This document shows, piece by piece, positions 10,152-18,049 of a DNA stretch of 64,000 bases (the first letter of the stretch is position 1; each line of letters starts with the position of its first letter). The DNA is from an uncultured Corynebacterium sp. (GTDB taxonomy: Bacteria > Actinomycetota > Actinomycetes > Mycobacteriales > Mycobacteriaceae). The stretch is from contig NZ_CAMIGN010000012.1 of NCBI RefSeq assembly GCF_946221935.1, positions 1 to 64,000 of the forward strand, written 5' to 3'. Made by a program: the position numbers and the translations under genes. The notes below the pieces were generated by a model. It ran no database searches. It was given only the letters and a program-made list of their open reading frames with translations, and was not told the origin of the DNA.

Positions 10152-10326
10152 AGTCCCGTGGGGGGACGGGCTCCCGAGCCCGGGGGGTTTGCAGTACTGA
10201 AGTAGCCAAGAACTCCGAGCGGGCTGAGCGCAGTACTGGGCGCAGACAGCACCGCCACCCAGCACTTACGCGCACAGCCACGCACCTGGCACCGAACGCA
10301 CGCAGACACAAGGAAGTGCGCATAAG

Positions 10327-10359
10327 AAAAGCGCCGCCCTGAGCGAGGGCGGCGCTTTT
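10327..10359. terminator. Bidirectional intrinsic terminator
   Basis: A perfect 14-bp stem (AAAAGCGCCGCCCT at 10327-10340, AGGGCGGCGCTTTT at 10346-10359) has a GAGCG loop, with A-run and T-run on the two sides. It lies between the convergent emb and GH25 genes and can serve both. A weaker GC hairpin without a T-run is at 10168-10183, just after emb. Confidence 0.92.
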
Positions 10360-10392
10360 CGATGCTAACAGCGTGGGAGCTCTGCTACTCCC

Positions 10393-11820
10393 CTAGTTGG
10401 CTGCAGGTGCAGCCGGGGCTGGCGCAGCGGGCGGAACCGCTGCTGCAGGTGCAGCCGGAGCTGCAGCTGCCTCAGCCGGAGCGGGTCCGTCGAGCTGGGC
10501 GGACTTAGCGGCGTCAGCAAGATCGGCAAAGGCGTTTGCATCAGGAGCAACCTCGCCGTTCTCCAGCTTGGCGCTCCAGTCAGAAATGCCACCGAACTTC
10601 TGCAGCAGATCCAGAACCTGACCGATATTCACGGTGCCACCCTGGGCGCCCGCGCCCGGCGCTACGCCCTGAACCAGCTTCAGGATTGCGTCAACAGGCA
10701 GCTTCTTGCCACCGGTATTGAACTCCTTCAGAGCACCGGACAGTGCGGTGTAGGCAGTCAGTACTTCCTGAGCAGTCTTCATAGAACCGGATACTTGTGC
10801 GCCCTGGCCCTGGCCACCGGCGGAACCGGCTACCTGCGCGGGATCCATGCCTTGGATCTGTGCTGCACCCTGGGTCAGCAGCGTCTCCGCCGGTACACGA
10901 CCGCCGATAACGCCCAGCAGCTGCATCATAAAGTCCGAGGCCAGCGGGACGTTCACACCAGTTGCGTGCTCAATCTGGTTAGCAACTGCTGCCTCGCCAT
11001 CCACGGCAGGGCGCAGAGCATCCATAGCCTGGGAGGCCTGGCCTGCAGCGGAATCTGCGGGCATACCAGAGGCCAAAGCATTCAAGGCGGCGTCATCGCC
11101 GTAGTACTTATTTAGATCCACCTGGGTCTGTACACCGTTAACGTTGCCGGAGCCGGAGTACTGCCAGAAGGTCACGTGATCCCAACCGCCTGGGATGTTT
11201 TCGGGCAGGGAATCACGGTAGTAAGCCAGCCACAGCGGGTACTCGGAGAACTCAGTGGTGTTCGCCATCCGCTGGATCCAGAAGCTGTAGTAGGTGTAGA
11301 TGATCGGATCGCGGCCGGTCAGGGTCTTGATCTCGTCGATCCATTCACGAACCCAGTTCTGCAGCTCAGTTGGGTTCAAACCACCATTTTCTTCCAGGTC
11401 CAATACTGGCGGCAGGGAAGGCTGCACACCAGTTGCCAGCACGGCAGCGTAGTGGCGGGCCTCACCACGCGGGTCACGGTTACCCGGACGAGCGTAGTGG
11501 TAGCTTCCCGGCACGAGGCCGGCCTGCTGCGCCTTTGCGGAGTCGGTAGTGAAGGCCGGGTTAGTGTATCCCGTGCCCTCGGTGGCCTTAACGAAGACGA
11601 AGGACTGGCCGGACTGCTTCACAGCGGTCCAGTCGATAGCTGCGCCACCGGGGTGCTGGTGAGAGGCGACATCAATGCCGTTCAGAGCCCATGACGGGAC
11701 GGGAACGACATCGGTGGCGACGAGTGCTGCCACCGTCAAAGCGGAGCCAGCGAGTGCCGTTGCGGTGAGGCGTTGAGGTACGGACGTGCGCGTGGAGCGG
11801 CGCCAAGGCAGTGAAATCAT
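10393..11820 (-). CDS. Secreted GH25 muramidase (lysozyme-like)
   Basis: The protein has 475 residues. An N-terminal signal peptide (basic residues 7-18, hydrophobic about 19-40, possible cleavage after WALNG or just before it) is followed by a glycoside hydrolase family 25 domain (about 46-245). Characteristic motifs are GIDVASHQ at the domain start, the catalytic-type DLEENGG near 142, and TFWQYSGSG. GH25 enzymes cleave the MurNAc-GlcNAc bond. The C-terminal half is not recognised and ends in an Ala/Pro-rich tail. A TATGGT hexamer 7 nt before ATG suggests a leaderless transcript, and an exact GlxR-type site lies about 115 bp upstream. Confidence 0.93.
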   Translation of the reverse strand: MISLPWRRSTRTSVPQRLTATALAGSALTVAALVATDVVPVPSWALNGIDVASHQHPGGAAIDWTAVKQSGQSFVFVKATEGTGYTNPAFTTDSAKAQQAGLVPGSYHYARPGNRDPRGEARHYAAVLATGVQPSLPPVLDLEENGGLNPTELQNWVREWIDEIKTLTGRDPIIYTYYSFWIQRMANTTEFSEYPLWLAYYRDSLPENIPGGWDHVTFWQYSGSGNVNGVQTQVDLNKYYGDDAALNALASGMPADSAAGQASQAMDALRPAVDGEAAVANQIEHATGVNVPLASDFMMQLLGVIGGRVPAETLLTQGAAQIQGMDPAQVAGSAGGQGQGAQVSGSMKTAQEVLTAYTALSGALKEFNTGGKKLPVDAILKLVQGVAPGAGAQGGTVNIGQVLDLLQKFGGISDWSAKLENGEVAPDANAFADLADAAKSAQLDGPAPAEAAAAPAAPAAAVPPAAPAPAAPAAN

Positions 11821-11827
11821 GAATCAC

Positions 11828-11833
11828 ACCATA
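11828..11833 (-). promoter_or_regulatory. Probable -10 element for leaderless GH25 transcript
   Basis: Reading the minus strand, TATGGT ends 7 nt before the ATG of the GH25 gene, and no Shine-Dalgarno is present in that gap. The spacing places the transcription start at or next to the start codon. No good -35 element is seen. Confidence 0.5.
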
Positions 11834-11932
11834 CCCAAAAGCCACAACTTTCACACCGTCCCCACGGGTAACATGGAGAACACTCTTCACCGCACGGAAG
11901 CTCTAGCTACAAAACCCCTGCTCAAACTCATA

Positions 11933-11948
11933 TGTGATTTTAATCACA
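11933..11948. promoter_or_regulatory. GlxR (CRP-type) operator
   Basis: TGTGATTTTAATCACA matches the corynebacterial GlxR/CRP consensus TGTGA-N6-TCACA in all ten defined positions. It lies upstream of the GH25 gene and overlaps the stop codon of the preceding prsW-like gene. GlxR is the cAMP-responsive global regulator known to bind many cell-wall hydrolase genes in corynebacteria; control of this gene is inferred. Confidence 0.75.
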
Positions 11949-12912
11949 CTCGCTGGTATATCGTCACAGCTGGGCAAACACCCCGCTTCTTCCACTGGTT
12001 ATACTCCCTGCTGGTCCACACGATGAGCCATGCCACCAACGCAGCGAGAAGCACCCACACCAGCGCCATCCACACCAACTGGAACCCCGCGGATTCATCC
12101 ATCCAGCGAACATTCCACGCGAAGTGCGTCAAGAACCCTAGGCCACCCCACAGCACAATCGCCCCCAGCCGCCACAATGCGGAACGCTGCTTTCCCGCCT
12201 TTGCGCCGACGTACATTGCCAGGCCAATCCCGTATCCGACCAACGCGCTGAACATCATGTGCTTTGCAGGACCCGCTACCAGCCGCAGTAAATACATTGA
12301 TATCGCACCCTGCTGGTCAGAGACAGGATTCATCACGGCCAACATCATGGCGTACATCATGTTCTCAAACACTTCAAAGCCCAAACCGACCAGCAGCCCA
12401 GCGACAATGCCATGCCATGGCCGGTTCCACCAGGTGCGCCCCATCCACAGCAACAGCCAAATGCCCAGCCCCTTCGCAATCTCCTCCGGATAGGCACCTG
12501 CGAAGCTAGCGGTCACGGAATGCCACCCCAGCTTGTCCACGGTATTAACCACGGGCGGCTGAATCACCGCTGCCGCCAGCACAACCGAAGCCGCTCCGCC
12601 CCACAGCAGCGCCAGTACCGTTAATCGCTTCGGCGTGCCTTTAAATATAGGCAGCGCCCAAACACACAACAGCGCCAACGCCAGATGCACCATGCCCATC
12701 ACAAACACCACACCCAGCGTGGGGCTCACCCTAGAAGGATTATTTCCAATCAGCAGGAACAGTGAGATCCCCAAGCATGGAATCAGAATCAGCCAGTACA
12801 AGACCATCCAGGCGTCGCGAAACAATCCCAGCTTTGGACGTTGATGTGGCGCATGTTTGAGGTGAAACTCCAGCGGCACCTCGAACACACGGTAATTTCG
12901 CGCCTTAAACAT
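11944..12912 (-). CDS. PrsW family intramembrane metalloprotease
   Basis: This 322-residue multispanning protein carries the PrsW family signatures: YPEEIAKGLG (about 148-157) with paired glutamates, FEVFENMMY (about 187-195), AGPAKHMMFSALVGYGIG (about 221-238), and HFAWN near 270. The Glu and His residues form the presumed metal site in the membrane. PrsW in Bacillus cleaves an anti-sigma factor; the substrate here is unknown. It overlaps the upstream gene by 8 bp, so the two are translationally coupled. Confidence 0.87.
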   Translation of the reverse strand: MFKARNYRVFEVPLEFHLKHAPHQRPKLGLFRDAWMVLYWLILIPCLGISLFLLIGNNPSRVSPTLGVVFVMGMVHLALALLCVWALPIFKGTPKRLTVLALLWGGAASVVLAAAVIQPPVVNTVDKLGWHSVTASFAGAYPEEIAKGLGIWLLLWMGRTWWNRPWHGIVAGLLVGLGFEVFENMMYAMMLAVMNPVSDQQGAISMYLLRLVAGPAKHMMFSALVGYGIGLAMYVGAKAGKQRSALWRLGAIVLWGGLGFLTHFAWNVRWMDESAGFQLVWMALVWVLLAALVAWLIVWTSREYNQWKKRGVCPAVTIYQRV

Positions 12913-13852
12913 CTATTTCACCCGTGCTTTCTTCCCCATGGTTGCTCTTTGCACTGTCGCTATCCTTTTCCCCGCCAAGGCGCACGCCACGCACAAGCTC
13001 GCCGATTTCTTCCATCTGTTCTTGTAGTGACGCCGACTTCACCGGCACCTGCACCACCACCATCGGCACCTTGCCATCGGGCTGCAGGCTATGCTCCAGC
13101 TCGTTTCCAGGCTCCGTGTCAGCTGCCCCTTCTCTGTCCTCTTTTCCTTCTCCGTCTTTTGTCTTCTTGGCTGCGTCGGGATCGCGCACAAACGCAACTC
13201 CCACGTATTTCTGGTCTCCCCGCGAATAGCTCTGAGTCACGCGCAGCTGTTTGACCTCCGCCTTTTCTAATGTGGCTCGATCCTCCGCGGAAAGCTTGTT
13301 CATCACATCAGTCGACTTCAATTCCACGCCGTCCTGGAAAATAATGGCGCGAACAGCACGGTTGATCGCGTGCTCAACGTTCTCGGCGTCCCCTTTCACG
13401 TCCACTCCCGAAAACCCAGTCACGCCATAGTCTTCCCCATCGCAATCCAGCTCCATTACTCCAGGGCGCCCCAGGCCAGCGGAATCATGGCACTCTTCGA
13501 GCGTCGAAAACCGCAGCGGCCACTCTGAATAAGTAAGCACCGAGTCCGACATCCCGTCCGCGACTGTTAGACCCTGCGGCTCATCTTCCAGGGTGGCGTC
13601 GGCAATAAAAGCGCTACCGACCAGCAAAAACAGCGCCGCCAAAAGGTACGCGGAATAGGCTCCGCGACGTTTCGGATTAGTCGGCGCAGGACGGTACACC
13701 GTGGGTGGGGGTTGCACAGGCTGTCTGGTTGGTATCGGCTGCATCGCCGGCACCGCCGGCATTGGCTGTGGCATTGGACGATGCGGCGAGCCTAGTGGAG
13801 GTCCGGGCGGTGGACCAGGTGGCCGCCCCTGGGGTGCTGAATGATGGAACAT
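12905..13852 (-). CDS. Proline-rich single-pass membrane protein
   Basis: The product, 315 residues from ATG at 13852, is not assigned to a family. An N-terminal cytoplasmic Pro/Gln/Met-rich segment (about 1-60) precedes one transmembrane helix (about 71-86, YLLAALFLLVGSAFIA). The extracytoplasmic domain (about 90-315) ends in a charged tail. Two cysteines (ECHDS and LDCDG) could form a disulfide. A longer upstream reading frame exists but would overlap the oppositely oriented peptidase gene, so the shorter start is chosen. It is coupled to the PrsW gene and could be its partner or substrate; that is speculation. Confidence 0.72.
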   Translation of the reverse strand: MFHHSAPQGRPPGPPPGPPLGSPHRPMPQPMPAVPAMQPIPTRQPVQPPPTVYRPAPTNPKRRGAYSAYLLAALFLLVGSAFIADATLEDEPQGLTVADGMSDSVLTYSEWPLRFSTLEECHDSAGLGRPGVMELDCDGEDYGVTGFSGVDVKGDAENVEHAINRAVRAIIFQDGVELKSTDVMNKLSAEDRATLEKAEVKQLRVTQSYSRGDQKYVGVAFVRDPDAAKKTKDGEGKEDREGAADTEPGNELEHSLQPDGKVPMVVVQVPVKSASLQEQMEEIGELVRGVRLGGEKDSDSAKSNHGEESTGEIDV

Positions 13853-13936
13853 ACGCAATAGCCTAACTACTACGCACGACACCGCCGTTCGTACCGGCGT
13901 CCACAGCGGTGCCTGGCGATGTCTAAGGTGGTGGGC

Positions 13937-16057
13937 ATGACAGAAAACAACGCGCAAGACAACACCCCGTCCGCAGCGATTCCGGACGATATCTCCGAGG
14001 CGCCGGAGCAAGGCCAGGCGGGCACAGCCACCCAGCCTTCCCCTGCTCAGGATCTGTACCGCCATGTCAACGGCGCATGGCTCAGTACTCATAAGATCCC
14101 CAGCGATCGTCCCGTGGATGGCACCTTCCACCAACTGCGAGACCGCGCTGAGCAAGAGGTTCGCCAGATCGTCGAGACCGCAGCTAGCGATGAGCCGAAC
14201 GGTCGGGTAGGCGCACTGTATTCCTCTTTTATGGACGTTCAAGGCATCGCCGCCGCCGGACTTAATGGCCTGCGCAAGCCTTTGGGTCTAATTAGTGACG
14301 CCACTTCAGTGCGCGACCTCGCCGAGGTACTTGGCAGGCTTGACGTGGAAGGCACCGGAGGTGTTGTCGGATATTGGATCGAAAAGGATTCCAGCCAGGA
14401 CGTTGAGCGTGCCTACCTGGTGCAAACGGGCTTGGGTCTACCGGACGAGGCCTACTACCGCGAAGAGCAGCACGCAGCTACCCGCGAGGCGTACCGGGAG
14501 TTCGTCGAAGACATGTTGCAGCTGGTCAGCGAACTAGAACTGCCGGGCAGATACGCCGACGCCGGTGTTACCGCAGCAGCCGATGCCATCTGTGCCTTCG
14601 AAACCGAGCTCGCACGCGGACACTGGGATAACGTGACCAGCCGCGATGCCGAGAAAACCTACAACCCGACCAAGGTGGATGACCTGCCGACGGGATTCCC
14701 CTTCCGCGAGTGGCTTGCGGCCACGGGCGTGGATCCGCAGAGCCCGGGCGGCTCCACCATCGTCGTGTGCCAGCCCAGCTACCTGGAGCACGTGGCTGCG
14801 ATGGCCACCGGCGAGGGCGATAAACCAGAGGTCAGTGGTCTCGACGAGTGGAAGCTCTGGGCATATTGGCGAGTCATCCTCAGCAACGCGGCCTACCTGC
14901 CGACGGAAGTGAACCTGCGGAACTGGGAGTTTTACGGTCGCACGCTCTCCGGGGCTACGGAGCAGCGGGCGCGGTGGAAGCGTGGCGTCGGACTGGTCGA
15001 AGGCGCCGTGGGCGAAGAGGTCGGCAAGAAGTTCGTCGCCCAGCACTTCCCACCTGAGCACAAGCAGAAGATGCTAGAGCTGGTGGATTACCTGATCGCC
15101 GCCTACCGCGAGCGCATTAGCGAACTGGCGTGGATGACCCCCGCCACCCGCGAGAAGGCTTTGGCCAAGCTGGACAAGTTCCAGGCGAAGATCGGCTACC
15201 CAGACAAATGGCGAGACTTCAGTGGCCTGGAGTTCGGCTCGACCGGTGCGGACCTGTTGGCAAATGTTTGGGCGGCCAGCCGCTTTAACCACAACTACGA
15301 GGTAGAGAAGCTGGGCAAGCCCAGTGATAACGAAACCTGGTTCGCCACCCCACAGACGGTTAACGCCTTCTACAACCCGGTGAAAAACGACATCACCTTT
15401 CCCGCAGCGATCCTGCGCCCGCCATTCTTCGACCCGGCGGCGGATATGGCCGGTAACTTCGGCGCCATCGGTGCGGTGATCGGCCATGAGATCGGACACG
15501 GTTTCGACGACCAGGGTTCCAAGTACGACGGCGACGGCAATCTAAACTCCTGGTGGACCGAGGAGGATCGGGAGGCCTTCACCGCTCTGACCGACAAGCT
15601 GGTCGCGCAGTACGACGGCCTGGTTCCGACTGGTCTGCGCCAGCGCGGCATTACCGAGCACAAGGTCAACGGCAGCTTTACCCTCGGCGAAAACATTGGC
15701 GACCTGGGCGGACTGGGCATCGCTATCGTTGCCCTGCGGCGCTATCTCGCCGACCAAGGCCAGACGTTTGAGACTGCAGAAAAGCTGCCGGTGGACGGAC
15801 TGTTAGATGCTGAAGGCAACCCGGATACCACCGAATACTCTGCTCTGCAGCGAGTGTTCCTGCGCTGGGCCCGGATCTGGCAGACCGCTATCCGCCCGCA
15901 GATGGCGGCGCAGTACGCCTCCATTGATCCGCATTCCCCCGCGGAGTTCCGCTGCAACGTGGTCTCCAGCAATATTGCGGAGTTCTACGAAGCCTTCGAT
16001 GTGCGCGAAGGCGATAGCATGTGGCTCGCCGAGGACGAGCGCGTCTGCATCTGGTAG
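13937..16057 (+). CDS. M13 family zinc metallopeptidase (PepO/neprilysin-like)
   Basis: This gene encodes a 706-residue peptidase. The catalytic motif GHEIGHGFDDQG lies near residues 514-525, with the third zinc ligand region ENIGDLGG near 576-583 and the substrate-binding NAFYNP near 475, so all M13 essentials are present. No signal peptide is seen, suggesting a cytoplasmic or non-classically exported oligopeptidase. ATG at 13937 is preferred because AAGGTGG lies 5 bp upstream; an alternative ATG is 18 bp earlier. It is transcribed alone and ends 4 bp from the convergent VOC gene. Confidence 0.95.
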   Translation: MTENNAQDNTPSAAIPDDISEAPEQGQAGTATQPSPAQDLYRHVNGAWLSTHKIPSDRPVDGTFHQLRDRAEQEVRQIVETAASDEPNGRVGALYSSFMDVQGIAAAGLNGLRKPLGLISDATSVRDLAEVLGRLDVEGTGGVVGYWIEKDSSQDVERAYLVQTGLGLPDEAYYREEQHAATREAYREFVEDMLQLVSELELPGRYADAGVTAAADAICAFETELARGHWDNVTSRDAEKTYNPTKVDDLPTGFPFREWLAATGVDPQSPGGSTIVVCQPSYLEHVAAMATGEGDKPEVSGLDEWKLWAYWRVILSNAAYLPTEVNLRNWEFYGRTLSGATEQRARWKRGVGLVEGAVGEEVGKKFVAQHFPPEHKQKMLELVDYLIAAYRERISELAWMTPATREKALAKLDKFQAKIGYPDKWRDFSGLEFGSTGADLLANVWAASRFNHNYEVEKLGKPSDNETWFATPQTVNAFYNPVKNDITFPAAILRPPFFDPAADMAGNFGAIGAVIGHEIGHGFDDQGSKYDGDGNLNSWWTEEDREAFTALTDKLVAQYDGLVPTGLRQRGITEHKVNGSFTLGENIGDLGGLGIAIVALRRYLADQGQTFETAEKLPVDGLLDAEGNPDTTEYSALQRVFLRWARIWQTAIRPQMAAQYASIDPHSPAEFRCNVVSSNIAEFYEAFDVREGDSMWLAEDERVCIW

Positions 16058-16061
16058 CGCG

Positions 16062-16874
16062 CTAGAACGCCTGGAAGTTCTCCGGGGCCAGCAGATCCGG
16101 CTCGTGCGCGTCCTCGTCCGGGACGAACTCCTCGATCTCGCAGAGGTTCACCAGCGCACCGGTCGCGTCCTCGATGGTGGCCATGCGGCCAAACTCGGAC
16201 TCCCAGGGTTCGCGGATCACCTTTCCACCCAACTCGGGCGTGCGAGCGACCGCCTCGTCCACCTCGGCCACACCCAGATACACGGTCCACATGCCGGGCA
16301 CGTCCAGCGCGGAGGTATCCCACAAACCGGCTACGGCGGCGCCATCGAATTCACCGGTGGCGTAGCGGAAGTCGGCGTCGGAACCAGTAACCTTCACATC
16401 CCACCCCGCGAGTTCGTGATAGAACTCCAACGTCGGATCCCAGTTCTGCGCCACCATCAGCTCAAACCATACCGGGGTTCCGGGCTCGCCGGCAGCGATC
16501 AGCGCATGTTCGTCGGCGGGATTACGCAGCCCCACGGTCGCCCCCGACGGGTCAATCAGAATGGCCATCTCTCCGCGCTCGCCCAGATCTTTTGGCTCCA
16601 GCACGGATCTGGCGCCGGCCTCTACAGCCTTGTCATGAGCCTGCTGGACGTCCGGGGTGTACAGCAACATCCCCCATAGAGACTGATTGCCCTCCGGGAT
16701 CTGCGCGATGCCAGCCACCGGCATGCCCTGCTTCTTTGCCACGGAGTAGCCCTCGGTCGGGTGCTCGAACTCCCACCCCAGCAGCTCGCCATAAAATTTC
16801 CGCGCCGCAGCTGCGTCGGTGCTGGCCAAATCCAGCCACAGGGGCATTCCGGGCTGGGCAATCATCGCAGGCAT
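16062..16874 (-). CDS. Double VOC (glyoxalase-fold) protein
   Basis: The 270-residue protein consists of two tandem VOC domains (about 8-125 and 138-258), each opening with a PVWFEL/PLWLDL-type strand and containing GWEFE or GWDVK. This resembles actinobacterial CFP-30B-type proteins, whose substrates are mostly unknown. Metal-ligand positions are not obvious by eye, so enzymatic activity is uncertain. No operon partner is evident. Confidence 0.85.
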   Translation of the reverse strand: MPAMIAQPGMPLWLDLASTDAAAARKFYGELLGWEFEHPTEGYSVAKKQGMPVAGIAQIPEGNQSLWGMLLYTPDVQQAHDKAVEAGARSVLEPKDLGERGEMAILIDPSGATVGLRNPADEHALIAAGEPGTPVWFELMVAQNWDPTLEFYHELAGWDVKVTGSDADFRYATGEFDGAAVAGLWDTSALDVPGMWTVYLGVAEVDEAVARTPELGGKVIREPWESEFGRMATIEDATGALVNLCEIEEFVPDEDAHEPDLLAPENFQAF

Positions 16875-16952
16875 TGTTCCTCCACTGCTTTCTTTTTCTG
16901 GTGTCTTTCTATTGACGCCGATTCGTCCTCCGGCGCCTCAGGCTCTTAAGCC

Positions 16953-17333
16953 CTAGATCGCGTTGTCCTCCCGGACATCCTCCAGGCGGACATTGCGCCA
17001 CTTCTCCGGGTCGAAGTCATCGTCCGCGGTGTCTTCGTCGAAGAACTCGCCGAGATCATCGTCATTCTCGCCGCTCAAAGGTGAATCAGCGCTGGCTGCA
17101 CTGGCAACGACCGCCCCTGCCAGCACTTCTCCGGTTTCTCCGTCGACCAGGGTCACCTCGTCGCCCGGATGCAGCGCCTTGCCTCGGCGAGTGTCGACCT
17201 CGCCATTAACCTGTACAGCGCCTGCGGCGATGGCCTCCTTGGCCTCCCCGCCGGTCTCCACCAGGTTGGCTAGCTTGATGAACTGCCCCAACTTGATCTC
17301 GGAATCACGAATGCTGACCAAAGGAAACTCCAT
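16953..17333 (-). CDS. S4-domain RNA-binding protein
   Basis: From ATG at 17333 the product is 126 residues. Residues about 6-65 form a YbcJ/YaaA-type S4 domain (IKLGQFIKLANLVETGG, then AIAAGAVQVNGEVDTRRG and LHPGDEVTL). The remainder is an acidic tail rich in Asp and Glu. Such proteins bind structured RNA, but the target is unknown. A longer in-frame reading would overlap the lysE-like gene and is not supported. It lies 20 bp downstream of that gene on the same strand. Confidence 0.85.
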   Translation of the reverse strand: MEFPLVSIRDSEIKLGQFIKLANLVETGGEAKEAIAAGAVQVNGEVDTRRGKALHPGDEVTLVDGETGEVLAGAVVASAASADSPLSGENDDDLGEFFDEDTADDDFDPEKWRNVRLEDVREDNAI

Positions 17334-17353
17334 GCGCTTTAGTCTAGCGACCT

Positions 17354-18049
17354 TCAGACCCCCACCAGCAGGCGCACGCCCTCCAAGGCTAGGAACGCGC
17401 CCAACACCATAAACAAAACCCCGGCCACCATCTCGATGAATGGATTTATGCGCTGGATCTTCTCTGCCCCTGCGGCCACCGCTAAAGCAAAGCCACAAAA
17501 CCACAGCAGACCCACAAGAGTCATCAGCACCAGCACGATCAATCGATCCAACAGCGTAGCTTCTACGGGGATAAACTGCGCGAACACCGAGCCGAAGAAC
17601 AGCAACGCCTTGGGGTTGGATAGGTTCGTTGCCAAACCCAGGCGCCAGGAGGCAAAATCCCCCAGCGGCGCCAGCGCAGTACCCTGCGGTCCACGGTCAC
17701 CGGACTCCCCGGTGGGGGCGTCATAAGAAGAGACAGCAGGTAGTGCCGCACGGCTGCGCCAGTCCGCATGGCCGGAACGGAAGGCACCTTGGCCCATGTA
17801 CACCAGGAAACAGCCGCCGAACAGGTACAACGCGGTCAGCATCCACGGGAAGGCGGCGATCAACGCAGCCAGGCCCAGCATCGTCACCACGGGCCACAGC
17901 ACATTGCCCGTACAGATCCCCAGGGCGGCGAACACCGCCGAGCGGCGCGACCGGGCACCTAAACGAATGAGCTGCACGGTGTCCGGGCCTGGCACAGTAA
18001 TGGCCAGCACCCAGGCACCGAGCAGCCCTAGATAAGCGGCAAGGCTCAA
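17354..18049 (-). CDS. LysE/RhtB family amino-acid exporter
   Basis: The 231-residue inner-membrane transporter has about six helices. The family start VPGPDTV lies at residues 19-25 and GLATNLSNPKALLFFGS near 136-152, both characteristic of the LysE/RhtB superfamily. The start codon is TTG, and TTGA overlaps the gltD stop, so translation is coupled to glutamate synthase. An exported amino acid related to glutamate metabolism is a reasonable guess, but substrate specificity cannot be read from the sequence. Confidence 0.9.
   Translation of the reverse strand: MSLAAYLGLLGAWVLAITVPGPDTVQLIRLGARSRRSAVFAALGICTGNVLWPVVTMLGLAALIAAFPWMLTALYLFGGCFLVYMGQGAFRSGHADWRSRAALPAVSSYDAPTGESGDRGPQGTALAPLGDFASWRLGLATNLSNPKALLFFGSVFAQFIPVEATLLDRLIVLVLMTLVGLLWFCGFALAVAAGAEKIQRINPFIEMVAGVLFMVLGAFLALEGVRLLVGV

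Noticed and set aside
9033..10265. 410-codon open frame on the minus strand
   Set aside because: It is antisense to the C-terminal part of emb, has no recognisable domain and would cross the emb stop region.
13853..14242. N-terminal extension of the proline-rich membrane protein
   Set aside because: It would overlap the oppositely oriented M13 peptidase gene and encodes no plausible domain.
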